Source: an uncultured Pseudomonadales bacterium (lineage in GTDB: Bacteria > Pseudomonadota > Gammaproteobacteria > Pseudomonadales > Azotimanducaceae). Taken from it: a stretch of DNA of 64,000 nucleotides. Below, piece after piece: positions 1 to 10,053 of this stretch. The stretch lies in the NCBI GenBank assembly GCA_951813515.1, contig OX638346.1:372001-436000 (forward strand), written 5' to 3'. Position numbers and translations under genes: made by a program. How positions within the stretch are numbered: the first letter of the stretch is position 1; each line of letters begins with the position of its first letter. The notes below the pieces were generated by a model. It saw nothing but the letters and a program-made list of their open reading frames with translations. It did no database searches and had not been told where the DNA came from.

Positions 1-11
1 CCCCGCATTTC

Positions 12-210
12 GGGACAGGCATCTCCGCCACACGTTGGGACAGGCATCTAGGCCATCTCGCCTCCCCGTTCGGACAGGCATCTGGCGCCACCCGAATTTA
101 CGATAGTTAGCACCTATCGATTCGGTGGAAATAATCGATTTCACTATTCGCAATGGCTCTGGCATAAACGTTTTCGCATTAGGGACAGCCATCACGCAGG
201 GACAGCCATG
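12..210. repeat. Repeated GGGACAGGCATCT motifs, possible IS end
   Basis: The motif GGGACAGGCATCT occurs at 12-24 and 37-49, and again with one change (C for the first G) at 71-83. Shorter relatives (GGGACAGCCAT) lie at 182-192 and 199-209. Closely spaced repeats of one motif are typical of the ends of some insertion sequences, notably the IS21 family, where they serve as transposase binding sites. No transposase is visible because the window starts here, so the assignment is inference. Positions 1-344 contain no gene I can support; the readings on both strands there are short and unlike known proteins. Confidence 0.35.
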
Positions 211-344
211 ACGGCCTGCCTAAAGACAGGGCCCCGGCACGAAGTCGGAGGATCAACCTCCTCCTCAGGGCACCTCGGAGACCTGCGTTTGTCTCGTCGA
301 AAAGGAAGCCTTCGGGCCTTCGGGAATACAGACAGGAGAAACCC

Positions 345-1862
345 ATGTCGGACAAACCCACGAAAACGATGACCACGACAGCCGGCAATCCGTTTGTCGA
401 CAACCAGAACAGCCTGACCGCCGGTCCGCGCGGACCTGTCCTGCTCCAGGACTACGAACTGATCGAGAAGCTGGCGCATCAGAATCGTGAACGCATCCCC
501 GAGCGGGTGGTCCACGCCAAGGGCTGGGGCGCATTCGGAAACTTCGTCGTGACCGACGACATCACGCGCTACACGAAAGCCGCCCTGTTCTCGGAAGTCG
601 GCAAGAAAACGCCGGTGTTGACGCGGTTCTCAACGGTCGCGGGGGAAATGGGGGCCGCCGACGCCGAACGCGACGTGCGCGGCTTCGCGACCAAGTTCTA
701 TACCGATGAGGGCAACTGGGATCTGGTCGGCAACAACACGCCGGTGTTCTTCATCCGGGACCCGATGAAATTCCCTGATTTCATCCGCACGCAGAAGCGC
801 CATCCGCGCTCGAACCTGCGCTCCCCCACGGCGATGTGGGACTTCTGGTCCAGGAGCCCCGAGAGCCTGCATCAGATAACGATCCTCATGTCGGATCGGG
901 GGATTCCGGTCAGTCCCAGGTTCATGAACGGCTACGGCAGCCACACCTTCAGTTTCTGGAACGCGAAAGGCGAACGCTCCTGGGTGAAGTTCCACCTGAA
1001 AACGCTGCAGGGACACCGAACCATGACCAACGCGGAATCCGCCAGGGCCATCGGCGAAAGCCGGGAGAGTTTCCAGGAGGACCTTTTCTCTGCCATCGAG
1101 GCAGGCGCCTGTCCGAAGTGGAAAGTGCAGGTGCAGATCATGTCTGAAGCCGAGGCCGAGAGCGCGTCTTTCAATCCCTTCGATCTGACCAAGATATGGC
1201 CTCACGCGGACTACCCGTTGATCGACGCCGGGATCCTGGAGTTGAACCGCAACGCCCGCAACTATTTCGCCGAGATCGAGCAGGCGGCCTTCAGTCCATC
1301 GAACGTGGTTCCCGGCATCGGGTTCTCCCCCGACAAGGTGTTGCAGGCGCGCATCTTCGCTTACGCCGATGCGCACCGGTACCGGCTCGGCACCCACTAC
1401 GAAGCCTTGCCGGTGAACGCGCCGAAGTGTCCCGTCCACCACTATCACAAGGACGGCGCCATGCGATTCTTCGCCAACGACACCGGCGACCCGGACGCGT
1501 ACTACGAACCGAACAGCTTCGGCGGGCCCACCCAGGCGAAGCACTCCGGGCAACCGGGAGTCGGGACGGAGCAGCCCTACGCGCCGCAGGAACCTGCCCT
1601 GCCCATTCGGGGAGACGCTGACCGCTACGACCATCGGGACGGCAACGACGACTATACCCAGGCGGGCAACCTCTTCCGCATGTTCGATCCTGGGCAGAAG
1701 GACCGTCTGTTCGACAATATCGCCGCAGCCATGCAAGGCGTACCGGAACACATCGTTCGACGGCAGTTCGCACACCTCGCGAAAGCCGATCCAGCGTACG
1801 CCGAAGGAGTCGCGGAACGGCTCGGATTCGGATCCAAAGAAGTAATGCAGGCTGCGGGATAG
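345..1862 (+). CDS. katA: Heme catalase, small-subunit (clade 3) type
   Basis: A 505-residue monofunctional catalase that converts hydrogen peroxide to water and oxygen. The distal histidine is His57 in [12 protein letters not shown], the distal asparagine is in [13 protein letters not shown] (about residue 130), and the proximal heme-ligand tyrosine is Tyr340 in [14 protein letters not shown]. The length of about 500 residues and the lack of a C-terminal flavodoxin-like domain fit the small-subunit class. There is no signal peptide, so it should be cytoplasmic. The ATG follows AGGAGAAACCC, a good ribosome binding site. The next gene begins 7 bp after its stop, so they may be cotranscribed. 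No OxyR site was recognised upstream. Confidence 0.97.
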   Translation: MSDKPTKTMTTTAGNPFVDNQNSLTAGPRGPVLLQDYELIEKLAHQNRERIPERVVHAKGWGAFGNFVVTDDITRYTKAALFSEVGKKTPVLTRFSTVAGEMGAADAERDVRGFATKFYTDEGNWDLVGNNTPVFFIRDPMKFPDFIRTQKRHPRSNLRSPTAMWDFWSRSPESLHQITILMSDRGIPVSPRFMNGYGSHTFSFWNAKGERSWVKFHLKTLQGHRTMTNAESARAIGESRESFQEDLFSAIEAGACPKWKVQVQIMSEAEAESASFNPFDLTKIWPHADYPLIDAGILELNRNARNYFAEIEQAAFSPSNVVPGIGFSPDKVLQARIFAYADAHRYRLGTHYEALPVNAPKCPVHHYHKDGAMRFFANDTGDPDAYYEPNSFGGPTQAKHSGQPGVGTEQPYAPQEPALPIRGDADRYDHRDGNDDYTQAGNLFRMFDPGQKDRLFDNIAAAMQGVPEHIVRRQFAHLAKADPAYAEGVAERLGFGSKEVMQAAG

Positions 1863-1869
1863 CGGGGAC

Positions 1870-2277
1870 ATGACGAGGCCAATCACAGGCGAGCCCAACC
1901 GGGTGGAAACCCGTCCGGCAAGGCTCGCCTATACCGCAGCCGGCTACGCATCTGTCGGCCTGGGCGTCATCGGCGCGCTGTTGCCACTTGTGCCGACGAC
2001 ATGCTTCATGATTGTCGCGCTGGCCTGTTTCGCACGGGGATCGCCGTCCCTCGCGGCAAGGCTTTTGAATCATCCGCGCTTTGGTCCATCGCTCGTCGCG
2101 TGGCAAAGGCGCCGCGCAATTTCCGTGCGCGGAAAATGCCTGGCGATTCTCGGCATGACATTCGCGTTTACCTTCGCCGTCGCGACCAGTTCCACGTGGC
2201 TCGTGCCGGGCGTGACCGGCCTCGTACTGGCGGTGGTGGCCCTGTACGTGGTCACGCGGCCGATCCCCGCGCGCTGA
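1870..2277 (+). CDS. YbaN/DUF454 family inner-membrane protein
   Basis: A 135-residue protein with two to three hydrophobic segments (about residues 18-50, 90-105 and 108-128). The first contains the sequence GVIGALLPLVPTTCFMIVALACFARGS cut by polar residues, matching the DUF454 pattern in which a Gly-Pro-rich membrane segment is followed by a conserved cluster before a short basic loop. E. coli YbaN is the best-known member; its function is not established. It starts 7 bp after the catalase stop, so it is probably translated from the same message. Family assignment rests on motif memory, not a search. Confidence 0.8.
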   Translation: MTRPITGEPNRVETRPARLAYTAAGYASVGLGVIGALLPLVPTTCFMIVALACFARGSPSLAARLLNHPRFGPSLVAWQRRRAISVRGKCLAILGMTFAFTFAVATSSTWLVPGVTGLVLAVVALYVVTRPIPAR

Positions 2278-2480
2278 ATCCGGAACTCCTACGACGCCAG
2301 GCGGCGCTAGTGTCGTGTCACTGCGCGCGGCAGGACCGAACGGGACTGATTCGCACTCGCGCAAACAGGCTCACCGGCCCGATCGGCAACCGGGTAGACT
2401 GGCACGCGCATGCACGTTTACCTGATCGGCATCGGACCGGGCCGCACCGCCTGTCGCCGTAACCTGCGGCAATTCGTCCT

Positions 2481-4709
2481 GTGACCCCGACAGTGGTCCA
2501 GGTCGCGGTGCCGCGCCCCCTGCGCCGTGTCTTCGACTATTCGCTTCCCGCCGACCTCCCCCGTCCGAAGGTCGGCGCACGCGTGCGGGTGCCGTTCGGA
2601 CGCACTGAAGTGGTCGGCATCGTCACGGGCTTCGCCAAGACTTCCTCTTATCGACTCAAGCCCGTAGCCGGCGTCATCGATGGCGACGCGTTTCTCGCGC
2701 CCGACCTGATTACGCTCGCAAGCTGGCTCAGCGGCTACTACCACCACCCCCTGGGGGAGGTCTATGCAACCCTTCTGCCGAGCGCGGCGCGGCATGGCGC
2801 AGTTCCGGACCCGAGATGGCCGCTCTCCTGGACCGCGACGGCGGGCGATGTCGAAGGCCTTGAACGGGCGCCGCGCCAAAAGGCGGCGTTCGAGATGCTG
2901 CGGGACCTCGGTGCGGCTGTCCCCGAGCAGGAGCTCCCGGCGCTGGGAATCGATCGGCGGACGCTGGGCGCACTGGCGGACAAGGGACTCGTGCGGTCTG
3001 CGGAAACCAGGCCTGTCTATCGGACCGAACGTTCACCGATATCGCTGAATTCGGAACAGCAGGCGGCAGTATCCGCGATCAAGGCCTCCATCGGCACCCG
3101 CGCCATCCATTTGCTCGACGGTGTCACCAGCAGCGGCAAAACCGAGGTCTACATGCGGGTTATCGCAAAGATCATCGACGGCGGCGGGCAGGTTCTGGTC
3201 CTGGTGCCGGAGATCGGTCTGACTCCCCAAACGCTCGCGCGCTTTCGTCGACGATTCGGGGCGGCGGCAGCACTGCATTCTGCCGAGAGCGATAGCGCGC
3301 GACTCAGAACGTGGATGCAATGCAGGTCGGGAGACCACAGGATCCTCATCGGAACGCGATCGGCCGTATTCACCCCGTTTGCCAACCTTGGCCTGATTAT
3401 CGTGGACGAGGAACACGATGCCTCGTTCAAGCAGCAGGAGGGACTGCGCTATTCGGCCCGCGATGTCGCGTGCAAGCGCGCGCAGCTGCTGGAGATTCCG
3501 GCGGTGCTCGGCAGCGCAACGCCCGCGCTGGAGACCCTGGCCAACGTTGCGCGGGGGCGTTACCGCCTGAACGAACTGAAGTCGCGCGCCGGGGGCGCCC
3601 TGATGCCTCGGTTCCGCGTGCTTGACATCCGCGGTCGGCGCCTGCGGGACGGCCTGAGCGACCCGCTCCTGCACGCCATCCGGCGACACCTCGGGGCCAG
3701 CAACCAGGTTCTCGTTTTCATCAACCGACGCGGGTTCGCGCCGACCTGCCTGTGCTCGTCCTGTGGCTGGCAGGCGCGGTGCGCTGATTGCGATGCGCGA
3801 TTGACGCTGCATGAGGTCCCACGCGCACTGCGCTGCCATCACTGCGACCGGCGCTACGCGTATCCGGATGCCTGTCCCGGCTGCGGCGCGCAAACCCTGG
3901 TGCACCTCGGCACAGGCACCCAGCGTGTCGACGCTGCCTTGCGCGAACAGTTTCCGGGCATCCCCCTGTATCGCATTGATCGTGACACCGCGCGCTCGCC
4001 GAGACGACTCGCAGCGCAGCTCGATGACATCCGCCAGGGCGGAGCCGCCATTCTTGTCGGTACGCAGATTCTCGCCAAGGGTCACCACCTTCCCGCCGTG
4101 ACCCTCGTGGCCGTGATCGACGCGGACAACGGTTTCCTGTCATCGGACTTCCGGGCGCCCGAGCGAACCGCACAGAACATCGTTCAGGTTGCCGGACGCG
4201 CTGGTCGCGCAGAGCGTCCTGGCGAGGTCTGGATTCAATCCTACGATCCCGCCAACCCGAACCTGAACGCGCTGATCGATCACGGCTACGCCGGGTTTGC
4301 CTCGATTCAGGCGGCTGAACGCCGCGCGGCACGATTGCCCCCGTACGCCGCGATGGCCATGCTGCGGGCGGAAAGCACGGATGCGGCGGCGGCGGTCAAA
4401 CTTCTACGGCTTGCGGCCGGCGTCATCCGCGACGCTTGGGACAGCCACAGGCGCGAGGCTCTCGGCGGTCCCCCCCATGGCGGGTCAGGAACAGCCATTG
4501 AAACGGCAGAAGACAGCCACGAGTTCGAACTGATGGGCCCCGCTCCCGCGCCGCTCGCGCGCCTGCGGAACCGTCTGCGCTACCAGTACATGATCTGCGC
4601 ACGTCGACGCCGCTCTCTGCACGCCGTTCTATCCGCCCTCGAAACTGCGGAATTGGCAGTCCCCAACGTGCGCTGGTCCATTGACGTAGACCCCCTCGAT
4701 ACGTTCTGA
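2481..4709 (+). CDS. priA: Primosomal protein N' (PriA helicase)
   Basis: A 742-residue replication-restart helicase that recognises stalled forks and loads the replicative helicase through PriB/DnaT/DnaC. An N-terminal DNA-binding domain (VAVPRPLRRVFDY) is followed by a superfamily 2 helicase core with Walker A GVTSSGKT (residues 214-221) and a DEEH box near residue 310. A zinc-binding region with eight cysteines in CxxC pairs lies at about 420-470, and GTQILAKGHHLP is helicase motif V. The start is GTG; the protein then begins at the usual family N terminus. It is the first gene of the housekeeping run leading to tatABC. Confidence 0.97.
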   Translation: MTPTVVQVAVPRPLRRVFDYSLPADLPRPKVGARVRVPFGRTEVVGIVTGFAKTSSYRLKPVAGVIDGDAFLAPDLITLASWLSGYYHHPLGEVYATLLPSAARHGAVPDPRWPLSWTATAGDVEGLERAPRQKAAFEMLRDLGAAVPEQELPALGIDRRTLGALADKGLVRSAETRPVYRTERSPISLNSEQQAAVSAIKASIGTRAIHLLDGVTSSGKTEVYMRVIAKIIDGGGQVLVLVPEIGLTPQTLARFRRRFGAAAALHSAESDSARLRTWMQCRSGDHRILIGTRSAVFTPFANLGLIIVDEEHDASFKQQEGLRYSARDVACKRAQLLEIPAVLGSATPALETLANVARGRYRLNELKSRAGGALMPRFRVLDIRGRRLRDGLSDPLLHAIRRHLGASNQVLVFINRRGFAPTCLCSSCGWQARCADCDARLTLHEVPRALRCHHCDRRYAYPDACPGCGAQTLVHLGTGTQRVDAALREQFPGIPLYRIDRDTARSPRRLAAQLDDIRQGGAAILVGTQILAKGHHLPAVTLVAVIDADNGFLSSDFRAPERTAQNIVQVAGRAGRAERPGEVWIQSYDPANPNLNALIDHGYAGFASIQAAERRAARLPPYAAMAMLRAESTDAAAAVKLLRLAAGVIRDAWDSHRREALGGPPHGGSGTAIETAEDSHEFELMGPAPAPLARLRNRLRYQYMICARRRRSLHAVLSALETAELAVPNVRWSIDVDPLDTF

Positions 4710-4740
4710 TTCTCAAAGTTCCGAGCGTTGACAGAACCCG

Positions 4741-5268
4741 ATGCCTGCACGAAACCAGAGAACACCGCCTCGCCGGTTCAGCGCGTCGTCCTTCGGTGCC
4801 GGTCTTGTCGTCGGCATCGCCGTCTCCTTGATCTCGATGTACCTCCTCGAAGACCCCGGAACGCCGGACTCGACATCGGCGGGCGGAGACGGCGCCGCCA
4901 CCGAAGACGGCGGCGAGGAAGGCGCGCCGCGTTACGAATTCTTCGAAACGCTGCCTGCCGCCGAGGTTTCGACCGACACCGAACCCTACAAGACCCTCAC
5001 GCCCGGCGGGTACGTGAGACCCTCGACGTACCTCGTGCAGGCCGGGTCCTTCCAGCAGCAGGACGATGCGAACAGATTGCGGGCGCGGTTGATGCTCACC
5101 GGAATGACCTCCGACATCAGCGTCAACACGCAGGACGACGAGGGCGAGGTCTGGCATCGCGTCGTCCTCGGACCGTTCGGCAGCATGGGGGACGCCGAGC
5201 AGGCGATGGCCAGCCTGCGGCAGCAGGACCTGTCCCCTATTCTGCTGACGGCGCCGCCTGCGGGCTGA
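4741..5268 (+). CDS. SPOR-domain membrane protein, FtsN-like
   Basis: A 175-residue protein with a short basic N terminus, one membrane segment (about residues 16-38, FGAGLVVGIAVSLISMYLL) and an acidic Gly-rich linker. The C-terminal SPOR domain (about 97-172) starts STYLVQAGSF and contains the RVVLGPFGSMGDAE signature. SPOR domains bind denuded septal peptidoglycan, so a role in division or the cell wall is likely. A gene of this kind commonly precedes hslV in Gammaproteobacteria. It is shorter than E. coli FtsN, so I leave the symbol blank. Confidence 0.9.
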   Translation: MPARNQRTPPRRFSASSFGAGLVVGIAVSLISMYLLEDPGTPDSTSAGGDGAATEDGGEEGAPRYEFFETLPAAEVSTDTEPYKTLTPGGYVRPSTYLVQAGSFQQQDDANRLRARLMLTGMTSDISVNTQDDEGEVWHRVVLGPFGSMGDAEQAMASLRQQDLSPILLTAPPAG

Positions 5269-5364
5269 AGTGGCGCCGTTCGGGGAAAACGCGCATCGTC
5301 GGTTGAAATCCCCCATCGCCCTCCCCACTATCAGAAGCTGACCAGTCTCCGGAGCTTAAGCGCC

Positions 5365-5907
5365 TTGCAGCAATTCAGAGGGACGACGATATTGTCGATT
5401 CGCCGCGGCGACACGGTAGCCCTCGGCGGCGACGGCCAGGTGTCCATGGGCGACACGATCATGAAAGGCAACGCAAAGAAAGTACGGCACCTCTACAAGG
5501 ACACCGTCCTAGCCGGGTTCGCGGGCGGCACCGCCGATGCCTTCACCCTGTTCGAGCGCTTCGAAGGCACCCTGGACAAGTACCGCGGGAACCTGACCCG
5601 AGCCGCCGTCGAACTGGCGAAGGACTGGCGCTCGGACCGTGCGCTGAGGCGCCTGGACGCATTGCTGGCAGTGGCCGACGCGTCGGCCTCGCTGGTGATC
5701 AGCGGCAATGGCGATGTCATCGAGCCCGAAGCCGGCATCATCGCGATCGGTTCCGGCGGCGCCTACGCGCAGGCCGCGGCGAAGGCGCTGCTGGAGAATT
5801 CCTCGCTGGACGCGGAAACTATCGTCGTCAAGAGCCTGGCCATCGCCGCAGACATCTGCGTCTACACCAACCATCAGACCACGATCGAGACATTGAACGC
5901 CGTATGA
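5365..5907 (+). CDS. hslV: HslV peptidase, ATP-dependent protease proteolytic subunit
   Basis: A 180-residue threonine peptidase forming the dodecameric proteolytic core of HslUV. The TTG start gives a short N-terminal peptide (MQQFRG) ahead of [19 protein letters not shown]; the first Thr of TTILS should become the catalytic N-terminal nucleophile after processing, as in related proteobacterial HslV with a propeptide. [17 protein letters not shown] and [12 protein letters not shown] are conserved family blocks. It overlaps hslU by 4 bp (ATGA), so the two are translationally coupled. No sigma-32 promoter was recognised in the 96 bp upstream. Confidence 0.97.
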   Translation: MQQFRGTTILSIRRGDTVALGGDGQVSMGDTIMKGNAKKVRHLYKDTVLAGFAGGTADAFTLFERFEGTLDKYRGNLTRAAVELAKDWRSDRALRRLDALLAVADASASLVISGNGDVIEPEAGIIAIGSGGAYAQAAAKALLENSSLDAETIVVKSLAIAADICVYTNHQTTIETLNAV

Positions 5908-7229
5908 GCACCATGGACCCGCCCCAAATCGTTCACGAACTGGACAAGCACATCATTGGCCAGGACGACGCCAAGCGAGCGGTAGCAATCGCACTCAGGA
6001 ACCGGTGGCGACGCATGCAACTGCCCGACGAGCTGCGCGATGAGGTGACGCCGAAGAACATCCTCATGATCGGACCCACCGGCGTGGGAAAGACGGAGAT
6101 AGCACGCCGGCTGGCCAGGCTCGCGAACGCCCCGTTCATCAAGGTCGAGGCAACGAAGTTCACCGAGGTCGGCTACGTTGGCCGGGATGTCGAGTCCATT
6201 GTCCGGGACCTTGCAGACGTGGCGGTCAAGATGCTGCGCGAAGGACAACTGGAAAGGGTCCAGGACCGCGCCGACGACGCCGCCGAGGACCGGGTCCTCG
6301 ACGCGCTTCTGCCCCAGGCGCGCGGGGGATCCGGACAGGACGGACTCAGCGAATCCGATACCCGCCAGATCTTTCGCAAGCGGCTGCGCGAGGGGGCGCT
6401 CGACGACCGCGAGGTGGAAATCGAGCTCGACTCCATGCCGATCGGCGTGGAGATCATGGCCCCGCCCGGCATGGAGGAGATGACCAACCAGTTGCAGGAC
6501 ATGTTCGCGAACGTCGCCGGTGGCCGGACGAAAAGCGTTCGCCTGAAAGTCAGGGACGCGCTGCGGCGCCTGCGCGAGGAAGAAGCCTTCAAGCTGATCA
6601 ACGAGGAGGAGATCAAGACGCAGGCGATCGAATCTGTTGAGCAGACCGGGATCGTCTTCATCGACGAACTCGACAAGGTGGCCAGACGCTCCGAGACGAT
6701 TGGCGCCGACGTTTCCCGGGAAGGGGTGCAACGCGATCTGCTCCCGCTGATCGAAGGCTGCACCGTGTCCACCAAGTACGGCATGGTGCGCACCGACCAC
6801 ATCCTATTCATTGCGTCGGGCGCGTTCCATTTGTCCAAGCCCTCCGACCTGATCCCGGAACTGCAGGGGCGACTTCCGATCCGCGTGGAACTGGCCGCCC
6901 TGGATCCGGACGACTTCAGGCGCATTCTCCGGGAGCCTCGCGCTTCCCTGACGGAACAATACTGCGCGCTCCTCGCAACCGAAGGCGTGGAGCTCGACTT
7001 CTCCGATGATGCGGTGGCCCGAATCGCAGAGATTTCCTGGCAGATCAACGAGCATACCGAGAACATCGGCGCCCGCCGGCTGCACACGGTGCTAGAGCGC
7101 CTGCTGGACGAGGTCTCCTTCGAAGCTGCCGGTTGCGGCGGTCGCACCGTGCACATAGACGCCGAGTATGTCGACTCCCGACTTTCCGATATCGCCGAGG
7201 ATCGGGATCTCTCGCGCTACATCCTTTGA
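5904..7229 (+). CDS. hslU: HslU ATPase, unfoldase subunit of HslUV protease
   Basis: A 441-residue AAA+ unfoldase that feeds substrates to HslV. Walker A is GPTGVGKT (residues 57-64) and Walker B is [13 protein letters not shown]. The intermediate I domain spans about residues 110-240, and sensor and C-terminal elements include [17 protein letters not shown]. The protein ends ...LSRYIL, the hydrophobic tail that docks into HslV and activates it. Length matches the family. The start codon overlaps the hslV stop. Confidence 0.98.
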   Translation: MSTMDPPQIVHELDKHIIGQDDAKRAVAIALRNRWRRMQLPDELRDEVTPKNILMIGPTGVGKTEIARRLARLANAPFIKVEATKFTEVGYVGRDVESIVRDLADVAVKMLREGQLERVQDRADDAAEDRVLDALLPQARGGSGQDGLSESDTRQIFRKRLREGALDDREVEIELDSMPIGVEIMAPPGMEEMTNQLQDMFANVAGGRTKSVRLKVRDALRRLREEEAFKLINEEEIKTQAIESVEQTGIVFIDELDKVARRSETIGADVSREGVQRDLLPLIEGCTVSTKYGMVRTDHILFIASGAFHLSKPSDLIPELQGRLPIRVELAALDPDDFRRILREPRASLTEQYCALLATEGVELDFSDDAVARIAEISWQINEHTENIGARRLHTVLERLLDEVSFEAAGCGGRTVHIDAEYVDSRLSDIAEDRDLSRYIL

Positions 7230-7244
7230 ATCCGTGAACACGTT

Positions 7245-7631
7245 GTGAATCCCGTCGCCGTTACCTACCACCGCGACTCTCAAACCCTGGAGATCGACTA
7301 CGGCGACACGACGGCGGTATTGAGCGCAGAACTCTTGCGCGTGTTTTCGCCATCGGCGGAGGTTCGCGGCCATTCGGAAGCCGAACGCGTATTGCAGACC
7401 GGAAAGAGACACGTCGGGGTCGAGAAGCTTGAAGCGGTGGGCAACTATGCGATACGCATCGTCTTCGACGACGGCCACGATACGGGCATCTACTCCTGGG
7501 ATTACCTCAGGGAACTCCACGATCGACGCGAGGAGTACTGGCAGGACTACCTGGTCCAACTGAAGCAGGCAAACGCCTCCCGGCTGCCTGCGATTCCCAT
7601 CGGCCACTGGACGCCTCCGCGCAAGCCGTGA
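7245..7631 (+). CDS. DUF971 (GBBH-like N-terminal) domain protein
   Basis: A 128-residue single-domain protein. The pattern DYGDTTAVLSAELLRVFSPSAE, then VGVEKLEAVGNYAIRIVFDDGHDTGIYSWDYL, split by variable loops, matches the DUF971 family, related to the N-terminal domain of gamma-butyrobetaine hydroxylase. Homologues often sit between hslU and ubiE in Gammaproteobacteria, as here; the biochemical role is not established. The start is GTG. The stop overlaps the ubiE GTG start by 4 bp (GTGA), suggesting coupling. Confidence 0.9.
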   Translation: MNPVAVTYHRDSQTLEIDYGDTTAVLSAELLRVFSPSAEVRGHSEAERVLQTGKRHVGVEKLEAVGNYAIRIVFDDGHDTGIYSWDYLRELHDRREEYWQDYLVQLKQANASRLPAIPIGHWTPPRKP

Positions 7632-8422
7632 AACCGGATAGCTCGCCCGACCGCAGGTCGGCGACGGTGGATTTCGGAGCCGAACCCGTGACCCCGGGCG
7701 AGAAGACCGCCCGCGTCGCGGGAGTGTTTCACACCGTCGCGCAACGCTACGACGCGATGAACGACATCATGTCTCTCGGCCTGCACCGGGTCCTGAAGCG
7801 TATTGCCATCGACAGTCTTGCCTTGCGGGAGGGCCAATGCGTACTTGATCTTGCGGCCGGAACAGGCGACATGGCGCGGCTCATCTCGCCCATCGCCGGC
7901 TCGACCGGGCGGGTCGTCCTGTGCGATATCAACGCCAGCATGCTGACAATCGGCCGCGACCGCCTGCTGGACGCCGGATTGACCAACGTCGTCCCCGCGC
8001 GGGCCGACGCCGAGTCCCTGCCCTTTCCGCCAGCCACCTTCGACCGCGTCATCATTGCCTTTGGCCTGCGCAACGTGACGGACAAGGAACGCGCCTTGAG
8101 CGAGATGTATCGCGTCCTCCGCCCGCGCGGACGACTGTTGGTCCTCGAGTTCTCGAAACCGCGCAGCGCCTGGTTGCGCGGCGCCAACCGCTCGTTCCAG
8201 AGCCTGTGGCCGCTGGCTGGCCGCGTCGTCGTCGGCGACGCGGCGCCGTACCGCTACCTGGTCGACTCCATCGAGTCGCATCCGAACCAGGCTGCCCTGT
8301 CGCTGATGATGCGCGACGCCGAGTTCGCCGACGTGCAGGCGGACGACCTTCTCGGAGGCGTGGTGGCGATGCATACCGCCGTGAAGTCGGACGCCACGCA
8401 CGGAGGAGGAGCGGCCGCGTGA
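7628..8422 (+). CDS. ubiE: Ubiquinone/menaquinone C-methyltransferase UbiE
   Basis: A 264-residue class I SAM-dependent methyltransferase that C-methylates the demethylated quinone ring in ubiquinone (and where present menaquinone) biosynthesis. [29 protein letters not shown] is the UbiE N-terminal signature; [15 protein letters not shown] is the SAM-binding motif I and [27 protein letters not shown]-like sequence is the conserved centre. The start GTG overlaps the upstream stop, and its own stop overlaps the ubiB GTG by 4 bp. The ubiJ (SCP2) gene usually found between ubiE and ubiB is absent. Confidence 0.97.
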   Translation: [264 protein letters not shown]

Positions 8423-10053
8423 AGCGCATCGCCAGGATCGCCTGGACAATCGCGAGGTACCGGCTCGACGACGTTGCCCGGGCCGTCGTCCCCGAAAGCA
8501 GGCTGATCCGGCTGTCGCCGTTCGGCCTGCTGCCGAAACCGGCGCGTCCTCCCGCCGAGCGGCTGCGGCTCGCGATCGAAGCCCTCGGTCCCATATTCAC
8601 CAAGTTCGGCCAGATCCTGTCCACCCGCCGCGACCTGTTGCCGACGGATTACGCCGACGAACTCGCAAAGCTCCAGGACCGGGTGCCGCCATTCCCCGCG
8701 CAGGATGCGATAGCGCGTATCGAGACGCGCGAGGGCAAGCGCGTCGGAGAGGTTTTTGCCACCTTCGATGAGCATCCCATCGCCTCGGCGTCCCTGGCCC
8801 AGGTGCACGGGGCGACGCTTGCCGGTGGGGCCGACGTGGTGGTCAAGGTCCTGCGGCCGGGCATCGAAACCGTCATCGCGAAGGACCTCAAGCTCCTGTA
8901 CGGAATCGCCGCGCTGCTGGAGCGCGTCTCCCGCGATGCGCGAAGACTGCGTCTCAAGGCCGTGGTCGCCGACTATGAGCGAACGGTCTTTGACGAGTTG
9001 AATCTGCTCCTCGAAGCCGCCAACACCGCAACGCTGCGGCGCAACTTCGCCGATTCACCGTTGCTCTATGCGCCGAGGGTGTATTGGCAGTACTGCCACG
9101 AGGACGTGTTCGTCGTCGAGCGAGTGGAGGGAGTGCCCATCGCCGACGTCGCGGAGCTGAAAGCTCGCGGAACCGACATGCGCAAGCTCGCGGAACGCGG
9201 CGTCGAGACGTTCTTCACCCAGGTCTTCGAACACAACTTCTTCCACGCGGACATGCACCCCGGCAACATATTCATCAATGTCACGGACCCTGCCGAGCCG
9301 AGCTATATCGCGGTCGACTGTGCCGTGATCGGGCGCCTGACGGAGGAGGACCAGTCCTACCTGGCAAAGAACCTCGTCGCCTTTTTCCACCAGGACTACG
9401 CAAGAGTGGCGAAACTGCACGTCGAATCGGGGTGGGTCCCGCCCGGCACCGATGTCGGCGAGTTCGAAGCCGTGATACGCCAGCTCTGCGAACCCATATT
9501 CGAACGGCCGCTGAAGGAAATCTCCTTCGGCAACTTTCTCGTCGCCCTGTTCCGCGCCGCCCGGCGATTCGACATGGAAGTGCAGCCGCAACTCGTGCTG
9601 CTGCAGAAGACCCTGCTCAACATCGAGGGCCTCGGACGCCAGCTCTACCCCGACCTCGACCTCTGGTCCACGGCGAAGCCCTTCATGGAGCGCTGGATCG
9701 AAGCGCGTTATGGGCCGATCGGCGCGTTGCGGCGACTGGCGGATCGATTGCCGGACCTGCTCGATCAATTGCCTCGGCTGCCCGACCTGCTGCTCGGCGC
9801 CGAGTCGCGGATCAAGGACCTGGACCGGCTCGCGGCGCAGCAGCGCGAAGTGATCCACGAAGCGGCCGAGGCACTCGGGCATCGACGCCGCGCCAGTCGC
9901 GGGCGACGCGCTGCCGGTGTCGTGCTTACCCTTGCCGGCGTGGTCCTGCTGTGGACGCCGCTCACCGATGCCCTCGGTGGCGGCGAGTCCACGATGCCTG
10001 CCATCGGGGTCGCAGCGGTATTCCTGGGCGTCCTGCTGGCGGCACGCAATTGA
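8419..10053 (+). CDS. ubiB: UbiB, atypical kinase/ATPase for ubiquinone biosynthesis
   Basis: A 544-residue ADCK/UbiB-family protein needed for ubiquinone biosynthesis. The KxGQ motif is in FTKFGQILSTRRDLLP, the Ala-rich nucleotide loop in SASLAQVHGA, the catalytic-loop-like segment is FFHADMHPGNIF, and the metal site is VDCAVIG. Two hydrophobic helices at the C terminus (about 495-515 and 522-541) anchor it to the inner membrane. I chose the GTG at 8419 because it overlaps the ubiE stop and gives the normal N terminus; the longer in-frame upstream reading lies inside ubiE in another frame. Confidence 0.96.
   Translation: MKRIARIAWTIARYRLDDVARAVVPESRLIRLSPFGLLPKPARPPAERLRLAIEALGPIFTKFGQILSTRRDLLPTDYADELAKLQDRVPPFPAQDAIARIETREGKRVGEVFATFDEHPIASASLAQVHGATLAGGADVVVKVLRPGIETVIAKDLKLLYGIAALLERVSRDARRLRLKAVVADYERTVFDELNLLLEAANTATLRRNFADSPLLYAPRVYWQYCHEDVFVVERVEGVPIADVAELKARGTDMRKLAERGVETFFTQVFEHNFFHADMHPGNIFINVTDPAEPSYIAVDCAVIGRLTEEDQSYLAKNLVAFFHQDYARVAKLHVESGWVPPGTDVGEFEAVIRQLCEPIFERPLKEISFGNFLVALFRAARRFDMEVQPQLVLLQKTLLNIEGLGRQLYPDLDLWSTAKPFMERWIEARYGPIGALRRLADRLPDLLDQLPRLPDLLLGAESRIKDLDRLAAQQREVIHEAAEALGHRRRASRGRRAAGVVLTLAGVVLLWTPLTDALGGGESTMPAIGVAAVFLGVLLAARN

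Noticed and set aside
630..4088. Long minus-strand readings (630-1898, 1291-2364, 3033-4088)
   Set aside because: They are shadows of katA and priA: Arg/Ala/Val-rich, no family resemblance, and each lies inside a gene with clear motifs.
7921..8418. N-terminal extension of ubiB to 710 residues
   Set aside because: The extension lies within ubiE in another frame and has the composition of a frame artefact; the GTG at 8419 gives the normal protein.
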